Made by a program: the position numbers and the translations under genes
Notes under the pieces: model-generated
Seen by the model: only the letters and a program-made list of their open reading frames with translations
Told to the model about the DNA's origin: nothing
Database searches by the model: none
From: Streptomyces sp. S465
GTDB taxonomy: Bacteria > Actinomycetota > Actinomycetes > Streptomycetales > Streptomycetaceae
Length of the DNA stretch: 64,000 bases
Assembly (NCBI RefSeq): GCF_026898115.1
Contig: NZ_CP114036.1
Location: forward strand, 6,442,001-6,506,000
Direction: 5' to 3'
In this document: positions 7,593 through 15,326 of the stretch, piece after piece
How the letters are laid out: the number at the start of each line of letters is the position of its first letter
Numbering within the stretch: the stretch's first letter is position 1

Positions 7593-8276
7593 TCAGGGGG
7601 TGCCCGGTGCGGGGGCGCCCGGCGAGGCGGTGCCCGGCGAGGCGGTGCCCGGCGCGACGCCGGGCCCCGCCCCGGTCAGCCCGTACAGCAGCAGCTCGGT
7701 GAAGTTCCGGGACCACCGCGGATCCACCGGCTCCCCGCTGACCATCAGCCGGTGCAGCACCGTCCCGGCGACCACATCGAAGATCAGGTCCGCGTTGTGG
7801 GCCGCCTCGTCCGGGTCCTCCTCGCGCGGCAGCTCACCGCGCAGCCGGGCGCGCTCCCGGCCGACGGTGACCAGCTGTTTCTGCCGGTCCACGATCGCCG
7901 AGCGGACCCGGGCCCGCAGCGCTTCGTCGTGCACGGCCTCCGCGATGACGGCCATCAGCGCGGTGCCCGTCTCGGGCCGCTCCAGCAGCGCGCCCAGCTG
8001 GTTCACCGCGGCCTCCGCGTCGGCCCGCAGGCTGCCGTGGTCGGCCACTTCCAGATGCTCGTCGAAGACCGCCGCGACCGCGTCCACCACCAGCTCGCAC
8101 TTGCTCGCCCAGCGGCGGTAGAGCGTCGTCTTGGCGACCCCGGCGCGGGCGGCCACATCGCCCAGCGTCAGCTTCGCCCAGCCCAGCTCCACCAGGGCGG
8201 CACGCGTGGCGTCCAGGATGGCGCGGTCGGCCTCGGCGCTGCGCGGGCGCCCGGTGCGGCGTGCGGACGGGCTCAT
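7593..8276 (-). CDS. TetR-family transcriptional regulator
   Basis: This 227-residue TetR regulator has its HTH in the first 60 residues: Ile-Leu-Asp-Ala-Thr-Arg, then Leu-Gly-Asp-Val-Ala-Ala-Arg-Ala-Gly-Val-Ala-Lys-Thr-Thr-Leu-Tyr-Arg-Arg-Trp. The C-terminal ligand domain resembles TetR_C_11-like repressors. The tail is a Pro/Gly/Ala repeat (Gly-Thr-Ala-Ser-Pro), probably disordered. ATG 8276 is preferred; a TTG two codons upstream is the alternative. It converges on icmA and is divergent from the thioredoxin/TPR gene with only 137 bp between starts. The repeated ccgg motifs at 8289-8304 could be its operator. Confidence 0.9.
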   Translation of the reverse strand: MSPSARRTGRPRSAEADRAILDATRAALVELGWAKLTLGDVAARAGVAKTTLYRRWASKCELVVDAVAAVFDEHLEVADHGSLRADAEAAVNQLGALLERPETGTALMAVIAEAVHDEALRARVRSAIVDRQKQLVTVGRERARLRGELPREEDPDEAAHNADLIFDVVAGTVLHRLMVSGEPVDPRWSRNFTELLLYGLTGAGPGVAPGTASPGTASPGAPAPGTP

Positions 8277-8413
8277 GTCCAAAACCCTACCGGCCAGTAC
8301 CGGAGGGCGTCCCGGGTGAGTTACGCTACGGCTCGTAGCGTAAGGGTGTGCCCGGCCGGTCCGCCGGCTGGAGCGCTTTTCCCTTCACCGGGGGAAGAGG
8401 GGAGGATAGGACC

Positions 8414-9385
8414 ATGCAGCCACGGAACATGTCCATGAGTGGAGTGGTCGACCTCGCCGCGGTGAAGGCGGCCGGAGAAGCGAAGCAGAAGGCGGAGAAG
8501 GCACGGGCCGAGGCGGCCCGCACCGGGAGCGCGCCCGCGCCCGGCCGTCTGATCTTCGATGTCGACGAGGCGGGTTTTCAGCAGGACGTCCTCCAGCGCT
8601 CCACCGAAGTGCCGGTCGTGATCGACTTCTGGGCCGAGTGGTGCGAGCCGTGCAAGCAGCTCGGTCCCGTCCTGGAGCGGCTGGCCACCGAGTACGCGGG
8701 GCGGTTCGTCCTCGCGAAGATCGACGTCGACGCCAACCAGATGCTCTTCCAGCAGTTCGGCGTCCAGGGCATCCCCGCGGTCTTCGCGGTGATCGCGGGT
8801 CAGCCGGTGCCGCTCTTCCAGGGCGCCGCGCCCGAGGCGCAGATCCGGCAGGTGCTGGATCAGCTGATCCTGGCGGCGGAGCAGCAGTTCGGCATCGTGG
8901 GTACACCCATCGAACCCGGCGCCGAGGCCGAAGGCGCCGGACAGGACGGTCCGGCGGCGCCCGAGTCGCCGCGGGACGCCGCGCTCGCCGCGGCCCACCA
9001 GGCGCTGGACGCCGGTGACCTGGGCGGTGCGGTGCGGGCGTACCAGAACGTGCTCGCCGACGACCCCGCCAACAACGAGGCGAAGCTCGGTCTGGCCCAG
9101 GCCCAGTTGCTGGAGCGCGTTCAGGGTGTGGACGCCACCGAGGTGCGCAAGGCGGCCGCGGACAACCCAGCGGATGTCAAGGCCCAGATCGCGGCGGCCG
9201 ACCTCGACCTGGTGGGCGGTCATGTGGACGACGCCTTCGGGCGGTTGGTGGACACGGTGCGCCGCACCGCGGGGGAGGACCGGGACGCCGCCCGCGTTCA
9301 CCTCCTGAGTCTGTTCGAGGTGATCGGCGGTGAGGACCCCCGAGTGGTGGCGGCGCGCGGCGCGTTGGCGCGCGTGCTGTTCTGA
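8414..9385 (+). CDS. Thioredoxin-TPR co-chaperone (YbbN/CnoX-like)
   Basis: This 323-residue cytosolic protein has an N-terminal charged helix (residues 12-38), a thioredoxin fold (about 45-160) with a Trp-Cys-Glu-Pro-Cys active site (Cys77, Cys80) and a cis-Pro loop (Gly-Ile-Pro-Ala-Val). A C-terminal TPR_19/TPR_20-like helical region (about 185-320) follows. This architecture is that of YbbN/CnoX, a chaperone-linked holdase. The retained Cys-x-x-Cys means redox activity is also possible. A GGGGAGGATAGG ribosome site precedes ATG 8414. A strong hairpin follows the stop. Confidence 0.9.
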   Translation: MQPRNMSMSGVVDLAAVKAAGEAKQKAEKARAEAARTGSAPAPGRLIFDVDEAGFQQDVLQRSTEVPVVIDFWAEWCEPCKQLGPVLERLATEYAGRFVLAKIDVDANQMLFQQFGVQGIPAVFAVIAGQPVPLFQGAAPEAQIRQVLDQLILAAEQQFGIVGTPIEPGAEAEGAGQDGPAAPESPRDAALAAAHQALDAGDLGGAVRAYQNVLADDPANNEAKLGLAQAQLLERVQGVDATEVRKAAADNPADVKAQIAAADLDLVGGHVDDAFGRLVDTVRRTAGEDRDAARVHLLSLFEVIGGEDPRVVAARGALARVLF

Positions 9386-9405
9386 CCTCTGAGTCCTCAA
9401 ACGAC

Positions 9406-9449
9406 ACAGCGACCGCTCTTTACCAAAACTTGGTAAACGCGGTCGCTGT
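9406..9449 (+). terminator. Long hairpin terminator after the thioredoxin-TPR gene
   Basis: The arms 9406-9426 and 9430-9449 pair over almost 20 bp (acagcgaccgc...tttaccaa with its complement) with one extra base and a 3-base loop. It starts 20 bases past the stop. Confidence 0.8.
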
Positions 9450-9723
9450 TACTGCTAGTAAAGAACCGCCCGGTGTTTGTCCGGTCTTGGAGTAAATCTC
9501 CCTCTGTTTCCGGTCACTGAGCGGCAACCCTGCGTGCCCGGTCTCGACCGTCCTGCCGCACTTCGGTTATCCGTCCGTTACTCGCTAGTAACGAACCCCT
9601 TGTGCCCGCGCCGGGAATGGACCACGATCGGCCAAGCTCGGTCCATCCCCCGTAGCTCGGCATCCGGTCGGTGCGACGGTGTGGTTGGGTCCCCACCGGG
9701 CGGCCGGCGGCAGTGGCGCCGGC

Positions 9724-9767
9724 CATGGACAGGGGGGTCTCTGCCCGACCGGCAGGGCCTGTCCATG
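9724..9767 (+). promoter_or_regulatory. Nested hairpin upstream of the DUF6230 gene
   Basis: Two perfect 10-base arms (9724-9733 and 9758-9767) enclose a second small stem-loop. It lies about 180 bases before the DUF6230 start and could be a 5' leader structure or an operator. No known riboswitch class is recognised. Confidence 0.4.
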
Positions 9768-9945
9768 AGGTTGCGCGAGATTGCGTGGCCAGTGGTTGTC
9801 GCTCGGGGGTGATCGCCGGTGTTGCGGGTGCGGTGTGCGCCTGTGAGACGTGGGCGCTCTCCTTCCCGAGGACGTAGCACTTCTCCCATCCCAGGACCGG
9901 GGCCTCGCCCCGGCCGGAGATGTACGTCCGAGAAGGAGGAAAGTC

Positions 9946-10563
9946 ATGGAGTCCGTGGCTCGTGGCGGCACCAGATGGAAGCGGTTCGCCGTTGTCATGG
10001 TGCCGAGCGTTGCTGCCACGGCCGCGATCGGCGTCGCCCTGTCCCAGGGTGCGCTCGCGGCCTCGTTCAATGTGTCCGGTCAGCAGTTCAAGGTTTCGGT
10101 CGACCGGCTCGACGGCACCGGGTTCGCCCAGTACGGGGCGCTTGACACCCAGCACGGGGGCAAGAACGTCCCCGTCGCCGTGTCGGCGTTCAAGAGCGCG
10201 AAGCTCAAGGGCCTGTGCCAGTCCGTGGTGATTCCGGTTCCGCTCTTCGGCGATGTGTCGCTGAAGCTGTCGGCCGGTAACGGCGCCAAGCGGGTCGAGG
10301 CCAAGAACCTCTTCATCGACCTCGATCAGCTGGACGCGGACGCGACGTTCCGCGGGATCGACATCGGTGTGGCGGCCGGCGACATCAACAAGGGTCCCGG
10401 TATCAAGGACGGCGACAAGGCCATCGCCGGCTCGTTCGCCCAGCAGGCCGATACCGCGACGCTGACCGGTGTGAAGCAGACCGCCTGGGCGACCAGCGCG
10501 GGCACGTTCAAGCTCTCGGGCCTTTCGATGAAGGTCAGCAAGGGCAAGAACGAGTGCTTCTGA
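9946..10563 (+). CDS. DUF6230 family protein
   Basis: This 205-residue exported or membrane-anchored protein has a strong AGAAGGAGGAAAG ribosome site before ATG 9946. A hydrophobic segment (about residues 15-38, ending Gln-Gly-Ala-Leu-Ala-Ala) acts as signal or anchor. The rest is a beta-rich extracytoplasmic domain with two Cys residues (Leu-Cys-Gln near the middle and the penultimate Cys), which could form one disulfide. This family was earlier annotated as 'cholesterol esterase' without evidence of esterase motifs, and none (no Gly-x-Ser-x-Gly) is seen here. It heads a three-gene set with DUF6114 and a repeat-rich secreted protein. Function unknown. Confidence 0.88.
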   Translation: MESVARGGTRWKRFAVVMVPSVAATAAIGVALSQGALAASFNVSGQQFKVSVDRLDGTGFAQYGALDTQHGGKNVPVAVSAFKSAKLKGLCQSVVIPVPLFGDVSLKLSAGNGAKRVEAKNLFIDLDQLDADATFRGIDIGVAAGDINKGPGIKDGDKAIAGSFAQQADTATLTGVKQTAWATSAGTFKLSGLSMKVSKGKNECF

Positions 10564-10700
10564 CGCGCTGAGCTGAGGGTGGGGGGCCGCGGCGCTGCCC
10601 CTCACCCGGGCATCGCCCGGCAGCGCCAGTGCGCCACGCTTAGTACCGCTGTAGAACATCTGCGATCACACCGATCGCCAGCCCCAGGGAGCTGTTTTCG

Positions 10701-11228
10701 ATGAGTGCCGAGTCGCCGGGGGCGCGTGACCGTATCAGCCGCTGGCGGGGATCCTTCAGGGCGTGGCGCTGGCAGCGCCCGTTCTGGGCGGGACTGTTGA
10801 GCCTGCTGGCGGGGTTGCCGATCATGTACTTCCCGTACAACGACCTCAACGCGGGTGGTTTCACCATCAACATGTCCACCACCGCCGGATCGGCCTCGCT
10901 GATCATCGGCGTGCTGTTGGTGGTCCTGGGCCTGACCATGTGGTTCCAGCCGATGGTGCGGGTGTTCGCCGGAGTCGCCACGATCCTGCTCGGTCTGGTA
11001 TCGCTCCCCGTCTCGAACTTCGGCGGCTTCCTCATGGGATTCCTGCTCGCGCTGTTCGGTGGCGGCATGAGCATCGCCTGGGCGCCCGGTGAGACCCCCT
11101 CGCAGCAGCCGGCCGAGAAGCCGGGAGCCGCGCCGGAGGACGGTGACGGTGGAAGTGTGCCGGAACCGGCCGGGGCCGGGTCCGCACCGGACCAGGAAGC
11201 CAAAAATGGGAGGCACCGTGCGGGGTGA
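10701..11228 (+). CDS. DUF6114 membrane protein
   Basis: This 175-residue membrane protein has about four hydrophobic segments (Phe-Trp-Ala-Gly-Leu-Leu, Ala-Ser-Leu-Ile-Ile-Gly-Val, Val-Phe-Ala-Gly-Val-Ala-Thr, Gly-Phe-Leu-Leu-Ala-Leu). It ends in a 40-residue acidic/Pro-rich cytoplasmic tail. DUF6114 genes regularly accompany DUF6230 genes in Streptomyces. The stop overlaps the likely start of the next gene, which indicates translational coupling. The 137 bp before it show no clear hairpin. Function unknown. Confidence 0.88.
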   Translation: MSAESPGARDRISRWRGSFRAWRWQRPFWAGLLSLLAGLPIMYFPYNDLNAGGFTINMSTTAGSASLIIGVLLVVLGLTMWFQPMVRVFAGVATILLGLVSLPVSNFGGFLMGFLLALFGGGMSIAWAPGETPSQQPAEKPGAAPEDGDGGSVPEPAGAGSAPDQEAKNGRHRAG

Positions 11229-12552
11229 AGACCGACCCGAGCAGTCGGAGGGCTCGAGCCCTCGCCGGGTCAGAACGGGCCCGCGGCACGCGGCGCCGAA
11301 GAAGTCGGTGCTCACCCGTCTTCAGGTGCCCGCGGGCAAGGCCATAGCGCTGGCCGCCATGCCCACGGCCGTGCTGATGGGAATGGGACTCACCCCGCAG
11401 CTCGCCTCGGCCAACCCCAGGCCGGAGGACCGGTACAAGGCCGGACCGTGTGTGTCCCAGCCGGACGAGACGGACAAGAAGGACGCCAAGAGCGGCAAGG
11501 ACGCCCCGGATTCGCGGAGCGAGGACCAGGACGCGAAGGACGCCAAGGGCAGCGACGGCGCCAAGGACAACGAGAGCGCCAAGGACAGCAAGGACTCCAA
11601 GGACGGCAAGGACGCCGGGGACTCCAAGGGCACCGAGGGTTCGAAGGACGCGTCCGCCGGGTCGTCGGACGACGCGGCCACTCCCACGCCGTCCGCGTCC
11701 CGGCAGGCGGAGGAGCCCTCGGCCTCGCCGAGCCCCTCCAAGTCGAAGAACCCCCTGGACCCGCTGGGCCTCGGGGACGCGCTCCACGACATCCTCACCC
11801 CCGATGAGAAGGACGCGTCGGCCGAGCCGAGCGCCTCGCCGAGCGCCGGGCCCAGCTCGTCGCCGTCCCCGGACCCGGCGAAGTCCTCGTCCTCCGGCAC
11901 CTCCACCGATCCGGTCAAGGACACGGTGGACAAGGTGGGCAAGGGCGTCGAGGACACCGTCGACAAGGCGGGCAAGACCGTCGAGGACGCCAAGGACAAG
12001 ACCGACGAGGCGCTTCCCACGCCGTCCTCGTCCGCCTCCAAGGGCGCCGACGACGGCAAGGAGCCGTTCCCCTGTCCGGAGTTCGACGCCGACGCGTACG
12101 AGAACGCCGAGAGCGAGCCGACCGCGAATCTGCTGCCCGAGGACCCCTGGACGCTCAAGAGCACCCTGCTGACCCTGCACGGCCTGGACTACAAGGGCAT
12201 CGTGGAGGTCAGGACGCAGGGCGGCCAGATCAAGAAGGTCCTGAAGTTCACCGCCTCGGGCGTGGACATCAAGGATCTGCACCAGCTGGTGGTGGGCCCG
12301 GCCGGGACCACGACCCATGTGCAGGCGCGTGAGGGATCGACCTCGACCATTCGCAACGGCACGGTGACCATGTACACCGAGGAGCTGTCGGGCAACCTGC
12401 TGGGGCTCATCCCGATCACCTTCAGCCCCAAGAGCCCGCCGCCGGTGAACATCCCGGAGGTGTTCTTCACCGGTGTCACGGTCAAGCAGGCCGGTCAGTT
12501 CGGTGGCGATCTGACCGTACCGGGTATGCATCTGTTCAAGACCGGGGAGTGA
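11218..12552 (+). CDS. Secreted repeat-rich protein of the DUF6230/DUF6114 cluster
   Basis: This protein has 444 residues from GTG 11218, chosen because GGGAGG lies 4 bases upstream; an in-frame ATG at 11206 is the alternative. A membrane segment (Ala-Ile-Ala-Leu-Ala-Ala-Met-Pro-Thr-Ala-Val-Leu) near residues 40-65 ends at Ala-Ser-Ala, a likely signal peptidase site. Next comes a long, highly charged Lys-Asp-Ala-Lys/Asp-Ser-Lys tract, then Ser/Pro-rich linkers and a Val-Asp-Lys-(Val/Ala)-Gly-Lys repeat of helical character. The C-terminal about 150 residues form a beta-rich domain resembling the DUF6230 partner's fold by eye. It is likely exported and cell-surface. No enzyme motif is visible. 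Confidence 0.8.
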   Translation: MRGEDRPEQSEGSSPRRVRTGPRHAAPKKSVLTRLQVPAGKAIALAAMPTAVLMGMGLTPQLASANPRPEDRYKAGPCVSQPDETDKKDAKSGKDAPDSRSEDQDAKDAKGSDGAKDNESAKDSKDSKDGKDAGDSKGTEGSKDASAGSSDDAATPTPSASRQAEEPSASPSPSKSKNPLDPLGLGDALHDILTPDEKDASAEPSASPSAGPSSSPSPDPAKSSSSGTSTDPVKDTVDKVGKGVEDTVDKAGKTVEDAKDKTDEALPTPSSSASKGADDGKEPFPCPEFDADAYENAESEPTANLLPEDPWTLKSTLLTLHGLDYKGIVEVRTQGGQIKKVLKFTASGVDIKDLHQLVVGPAGTTTHVQAREGSTSTIRNGTVTMYTEELSGNLLGLIPITFSPKSPPPVNIPEVFFTGVTVKQAGQFGGDLTVPGMHLFKTGE

Positions 12553-12610
12553 TCCCGGGACACCAGGACCCGTTCGGGAGCCGCACATCCCTCCTCCGGG
12601 AGGGAAACGC

Positions 12611-12648
12611 CCGTGGGCACCGCCTCCAGTCGGAGACGGTGCCCACGG
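12611..12648. terminator. Perfect 12-bp stem, bidirectional terminator
   Basis: The arms ccgtgggcaccg (12611-12622) and cggtgcccacgg (12637-12648) are exact complements with a 14-base loop. It lies between the ends of the convergent cluster gene (12552) and pyk (12682). Confidence 0.8.
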
Positions 12649-12681
12649 TCGCGTTCGGCGAAGGGTTGCGGCGAGCGGGGG

Positions 12682-14109
12682 TTACGCGCTCGCGCCGCCC
12701 AGGTGGTGGACCCGGACCATGTTGGTGGTGCCGGGGACGCCGGGGGGCGAACCAGCGGTGATGATCATGGTGTCGCCCTCGTTGTAGCGGCCCAGCTTCG
12801 ACAGCTCGGCGTCCACCAGGTCGACCATCGCGTCGGTGTGCTCGACATACGGCACCACGAAGGACTCCACGCCCCAGCTCAGGGTGAGCTGGTTGCGGGT
12901 GGCCACATCCGTGGTGAAGGCCAGGATCGGCTGCTGGGCGCGGTAGCGGGAGAGCCGGCGGGCGGTGTCACCGGACTTGGTGAAGGCCACCAGCGACTTG
13001 GCGCCCAGGAAGTCGGCGATCTCGGCCGCCGCGCGGGCCACCGAACCGCCCTGGGTGCGCGGCTTCTTGCCGGGCACCAGCGGCTGGAGACCGCGCGAGA
13101 GCAGCTCCTGCTCGGCGGCCTGGACGATCCGGGACATCGTCTTGACCGTCTCGATCGGGTAGGAGCCGACCGAGGACTCGGCGGAGAGCATCACCGCGTC
13201 GGCGCCGTCCAGGATCGCGTTGGCGACGTCGGACGCCTCGGCGCGGGTCGGCCGGGAGTTGGTGATCATCGACTCCATCATCTGGGTCGCGACGATCACC
13301 GGCTTGGCGTTGCGGCGGCAGAGCTCGATCAGCCGCTTCTGCACCATCGGGACCTTCTCCAGCGGGTACTCCACCGCGAGGTCACCACGGGCCACCATCA
13401 CCCCGTCGAAGGCCGCGACGACCTCCGCCATGTTGGCGACCGCCTGCGGCTTCTCCACCTTGGCGATCACCGGCACCCGGCGGCCCACCTCGTCCATGAC
13501 GCGGTGCACGTCCCGGACGTCGGCCGCGTCCCGGACGAAGGACAGGGCGACCATGTCGCAGCCCATCCGCAGGGCGAACCGCAGGTCCTCGATGTCCTTC
13601 TCGGACAGCGCGGGCACATTGACCGCCGCACCCGGCAGGTTGATCCCCTTGTGGTCGGAGATCACCCCGCCCTCGATGACGATGGTCCGCACCCGGGCGC
13701 CCTCGACCGCGGTGACCCGCAGCTCGACGTTGCCGTCGTTGATCAGGACCTGGTCGCCCTTGGACACATCGCCCGGCAGCCCCTTGTAGGTGGTGCCGCA
13801 GATGGTCCGGTCGCCCTCCACGTCCTCGGTGGTGATGATGAACTCATCGCCGCGGACCAGCTCCACCGGACCGTCCTTGAAGGTCTCCAGGCGGATCTTG
13901 GGGCCCTGGAGGTCGGCGAGCACGCCGACCGCGTGCCCGGTCTCCTCCGATGCCTTGCGGACGCGGTGGTACCGCTCCTCGTGCTCCGGGTGGCTTCCGT
14001 GGCTCATGTTGAACCGGGCCACGTTCATCCCGGCCTCGATGAGGGACTTCAGCTGGTCGTAGGAGTCGACGGCAGGGCCCAGAGTGCAGACGATTTTGGA
14101 ACGGCGCAT
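12682..14109 (-). CDS. pyk: Pyruvate kinase
   Basis: This 475-residue enzyme converts phosphoenolpyruvate and ADP to pyruvate and ATP, the last step of glycolysis. The N-terminus Met-Arg-Arg-Ser-Lys-Ile-Val-Cys-Thr-Leu-Gly-Pro-Ala is the family's standard start. The barrel carries Ala-Arg-Phe-Asn-Met-Ser-His-Gly (substrate/metal), Val-Ile-Ala-Lys-Val-Glu-Lys-Pro-Gln-Ala (catalytic Lys, metal Glu), Val-Ala-Arg-Gly-Asp-Leu-Ala-Val-Glu and Ala-Thr-Gln-Met-Met-Glu-Ser-Met. The C-terminal allosteric domain is complete. It follows pta-ackA on the same strand by 71 bp and ends at a shared terminator. Streptomyces usually carry two pyk genes. Confidence 0.97.
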   Translation of the reverse strand: MRRSKIVCTLGPAVDSYDQLKSLIEAGMNVARFNMSHGSHPEHEERYHRVRKASEETGHAVGVLADLQGPKIRLETFKDGPVELVRGDEFIITTEDVEGDRTICGTTYKGLPGDVSKGDQVLINDGNVELRVTAVEGARVRTIVIEGGVISDHKGINLPGAAVNVPALSEKDIEDLRFALRMGCDMVALSFVRDAADVRDVHRVMDEVGRRVPVIAKVEKPQAVANMAEVVAAFDGVMVARGDLAVEYPLEKVPMVQKRLIELCRRNAKPVIVATQMMESMITNSRPTRAEASDVANAILDGADAVMLSAESSVGSYPIETVKTMSRIVQAAEQELLSRGLQPLVPGKKPRTQGGSVARAAAEIADFLGAKSLVAFTKSGDTARRLSRYRAQQPILAFTTDVATRNQLTLSWGVESFVVPYVEHTDAMVDLVDAELSKLGRYNEGDTMIITAGSPPGVPGTTNMVRVHHLGGASA

Positions 14110-14180
14110 GGGGCAGATCCTATCGGTTTGTTTCGGAGCGGAATTTTCTAGCTCGGGCAGAGCGGAGCTGTCCCCGGACA

Positions 14181-15326
14181 TCAGGCGCTGACCAGGTCGA
14201 ACGTCTGGCTGGCGATCTCCAGCTCCTCATCGGTGGGCACCACGGCCACCGCGACCCGGCTGCTCCCCGTGGAGATCAGCCGCGCCGCGCCGGACCGCAG
14301 CGCGTTGCGGACGGTGTCCACCTCGATGCCGAACGCGGTGAGGCCACGCAGCGCCGCCTCCCGTACCGCCGCGGAGTTCTCCCCCACGCCGGCGGTGAAC
14401 GCGATGGCGTCCACCCGCCCGAGCACCGCGGTGTACGCGCCCACATACTTGCGCAGTCGGTGGATGTAGATGTCGAAGGCGAGCTGCGCGGCCGGATCGC
14501 CCTCGCCCATCCGGCGGCCGATCTCGCGCATGTCGTTGTCCCCGCACAGCCCGGCCAGTCCGCTGCGCTTGTTGAGCAGCGTGTCGATCTCATCGGTCGA
14601 CAGACCGCCCACCCGGGACAGATGGAAGATCGCCGCGGGGTCGATGTCTCCCGAACGGGTGCCCATCACCAGCCCCTCCAACGGGGTCAGCCCCATCGAG
14701 GTCTCCACGCAGGTGCCGCCGCGCACCGCCGAGGCGCTGGCCCCGTTGCCCAGGTGCAGCACGATCGTGTTGACCTCCGCGGGCTCCTTGCCCAGCAGCG
14801 CGGCGGTGGCCCGGGAGACGTACGCGTGCGAGGTGCCGTGGAAGCCGTAGCGCCGCACCCCCCAGCGGTCGGCGGTCGCCACGTCGATCGCGTAACGTGC
14901 CGCCGCCTCCGGGATCGTCGAGTGGAACGCCGTGTCGAAGACCGCCACCTGCGGCAGGTCCGGGCGCAGCGAGCGGGCCACCTTGATCCCGGTGACGTTG
15001 GCCGGGTTGTGCAGCGGGGCCAGCGGGATCAGCTTCTCGATCTCCTCGACCACCTCGTCGGTGATCAGGGTGGGCTCGGTGAACCGGGTGCCGCCGTGCA
15101 CCACCCGGTGGCCGACCGCCGCCAGCTCGGGCGAGTCCAGGCCGAGGCCCTGTGCGGCCAGCTCGTCGGCGACCTGCTTGAGGGCCGCCGCGTGGTCGGT
15201 GACGGGGCCCTCGCCGATCCGCTCCACGATGCCGGAGGCCGGCCGGGAGCCGTCGGCCATGTCCAGCAGCTGGTACTTCACGGACGAGGAGCCGGAGTTG
15301 AGGACGAGGACTCGGGTGCCGTTCAC
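14181..15326 (-). CDS. ackA: Acetate kinase
   Basis: This enzyme of 381 residues from GTG 15326 interconverts acetyl phosphate + ADP and acetate + ATP. Visible motifs are Val-Leu-Asn-Ser-Gly-Ser-Ser-Ser-Val-Lys (N-terminal phosphate loop), His-Arg-Val-Val-His-Gly-Gly, Tyr-Gly-Phe-His-Gly-Thr-Ser-His (catalytic His), Leu-His-Leu-Gly-Asn-Gly-Ala-Ser and Phe-Thr-Ala-Gly-Val-Gly-Glu-Asn. The GTGA overlap with the pta stop shows coupled translation. Together they form the Pta-AckA pathway for acetate overflow or assimilation. The length is slightly short for the family but no motif is missing. Confidence 0.96.
   Translation of the reverse strand: MNGTRVLVLNSGSSSVKYQLLDMADGSRPASGIVERIGEGPVTDHAAALKQVADELAAQGLGLDSPELAAVGHRVVHGGTRFTEPTLITDEVVEEIEKLIPLAPLHNPANVTGIKVARSLRPDLPQVAVFDTAFHSTIPEAAARYAIDVATADRWGVRRYGFHGTSHAYVSRATAALLGKEPAEVNTIVLHLGNGASASAVRGGTCVETSMGLTPLEGLVMGTRSGDIDPAAIFHLSRVGGLSTDEIDTLLNKRSGLAGLCGDNDMREIGRRMGEGDPAAQLAFDIYIHRLRKYVGAYTAVLGRVDAIAFTAGVGENSAAVREAALRGLTAFGIEVDTVRNALRSGAARLISTGSSRVAVAVVPTDEELEIASQTFDLVSA

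Larger units (their letters stand above)
9386..9945. other. 560-bp structured intergenic region
   Basis: No protein-coding frame here looks real. Besides the terminator at its left end, it holds a short inverted repeat (gttact/agtaac, about 9579-9594) and an inverted pair tggacc/ggtcca near 9617-9644. A nested hairpin lies at 9724-9767: outer arms catggacagg/cctgtccatg, inner arms ctgcc/ggcag. The region probably carries the promoter and a structured leader for the DUF6230 gene. The rest shows no recognised motif. Confidence 0.5.
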
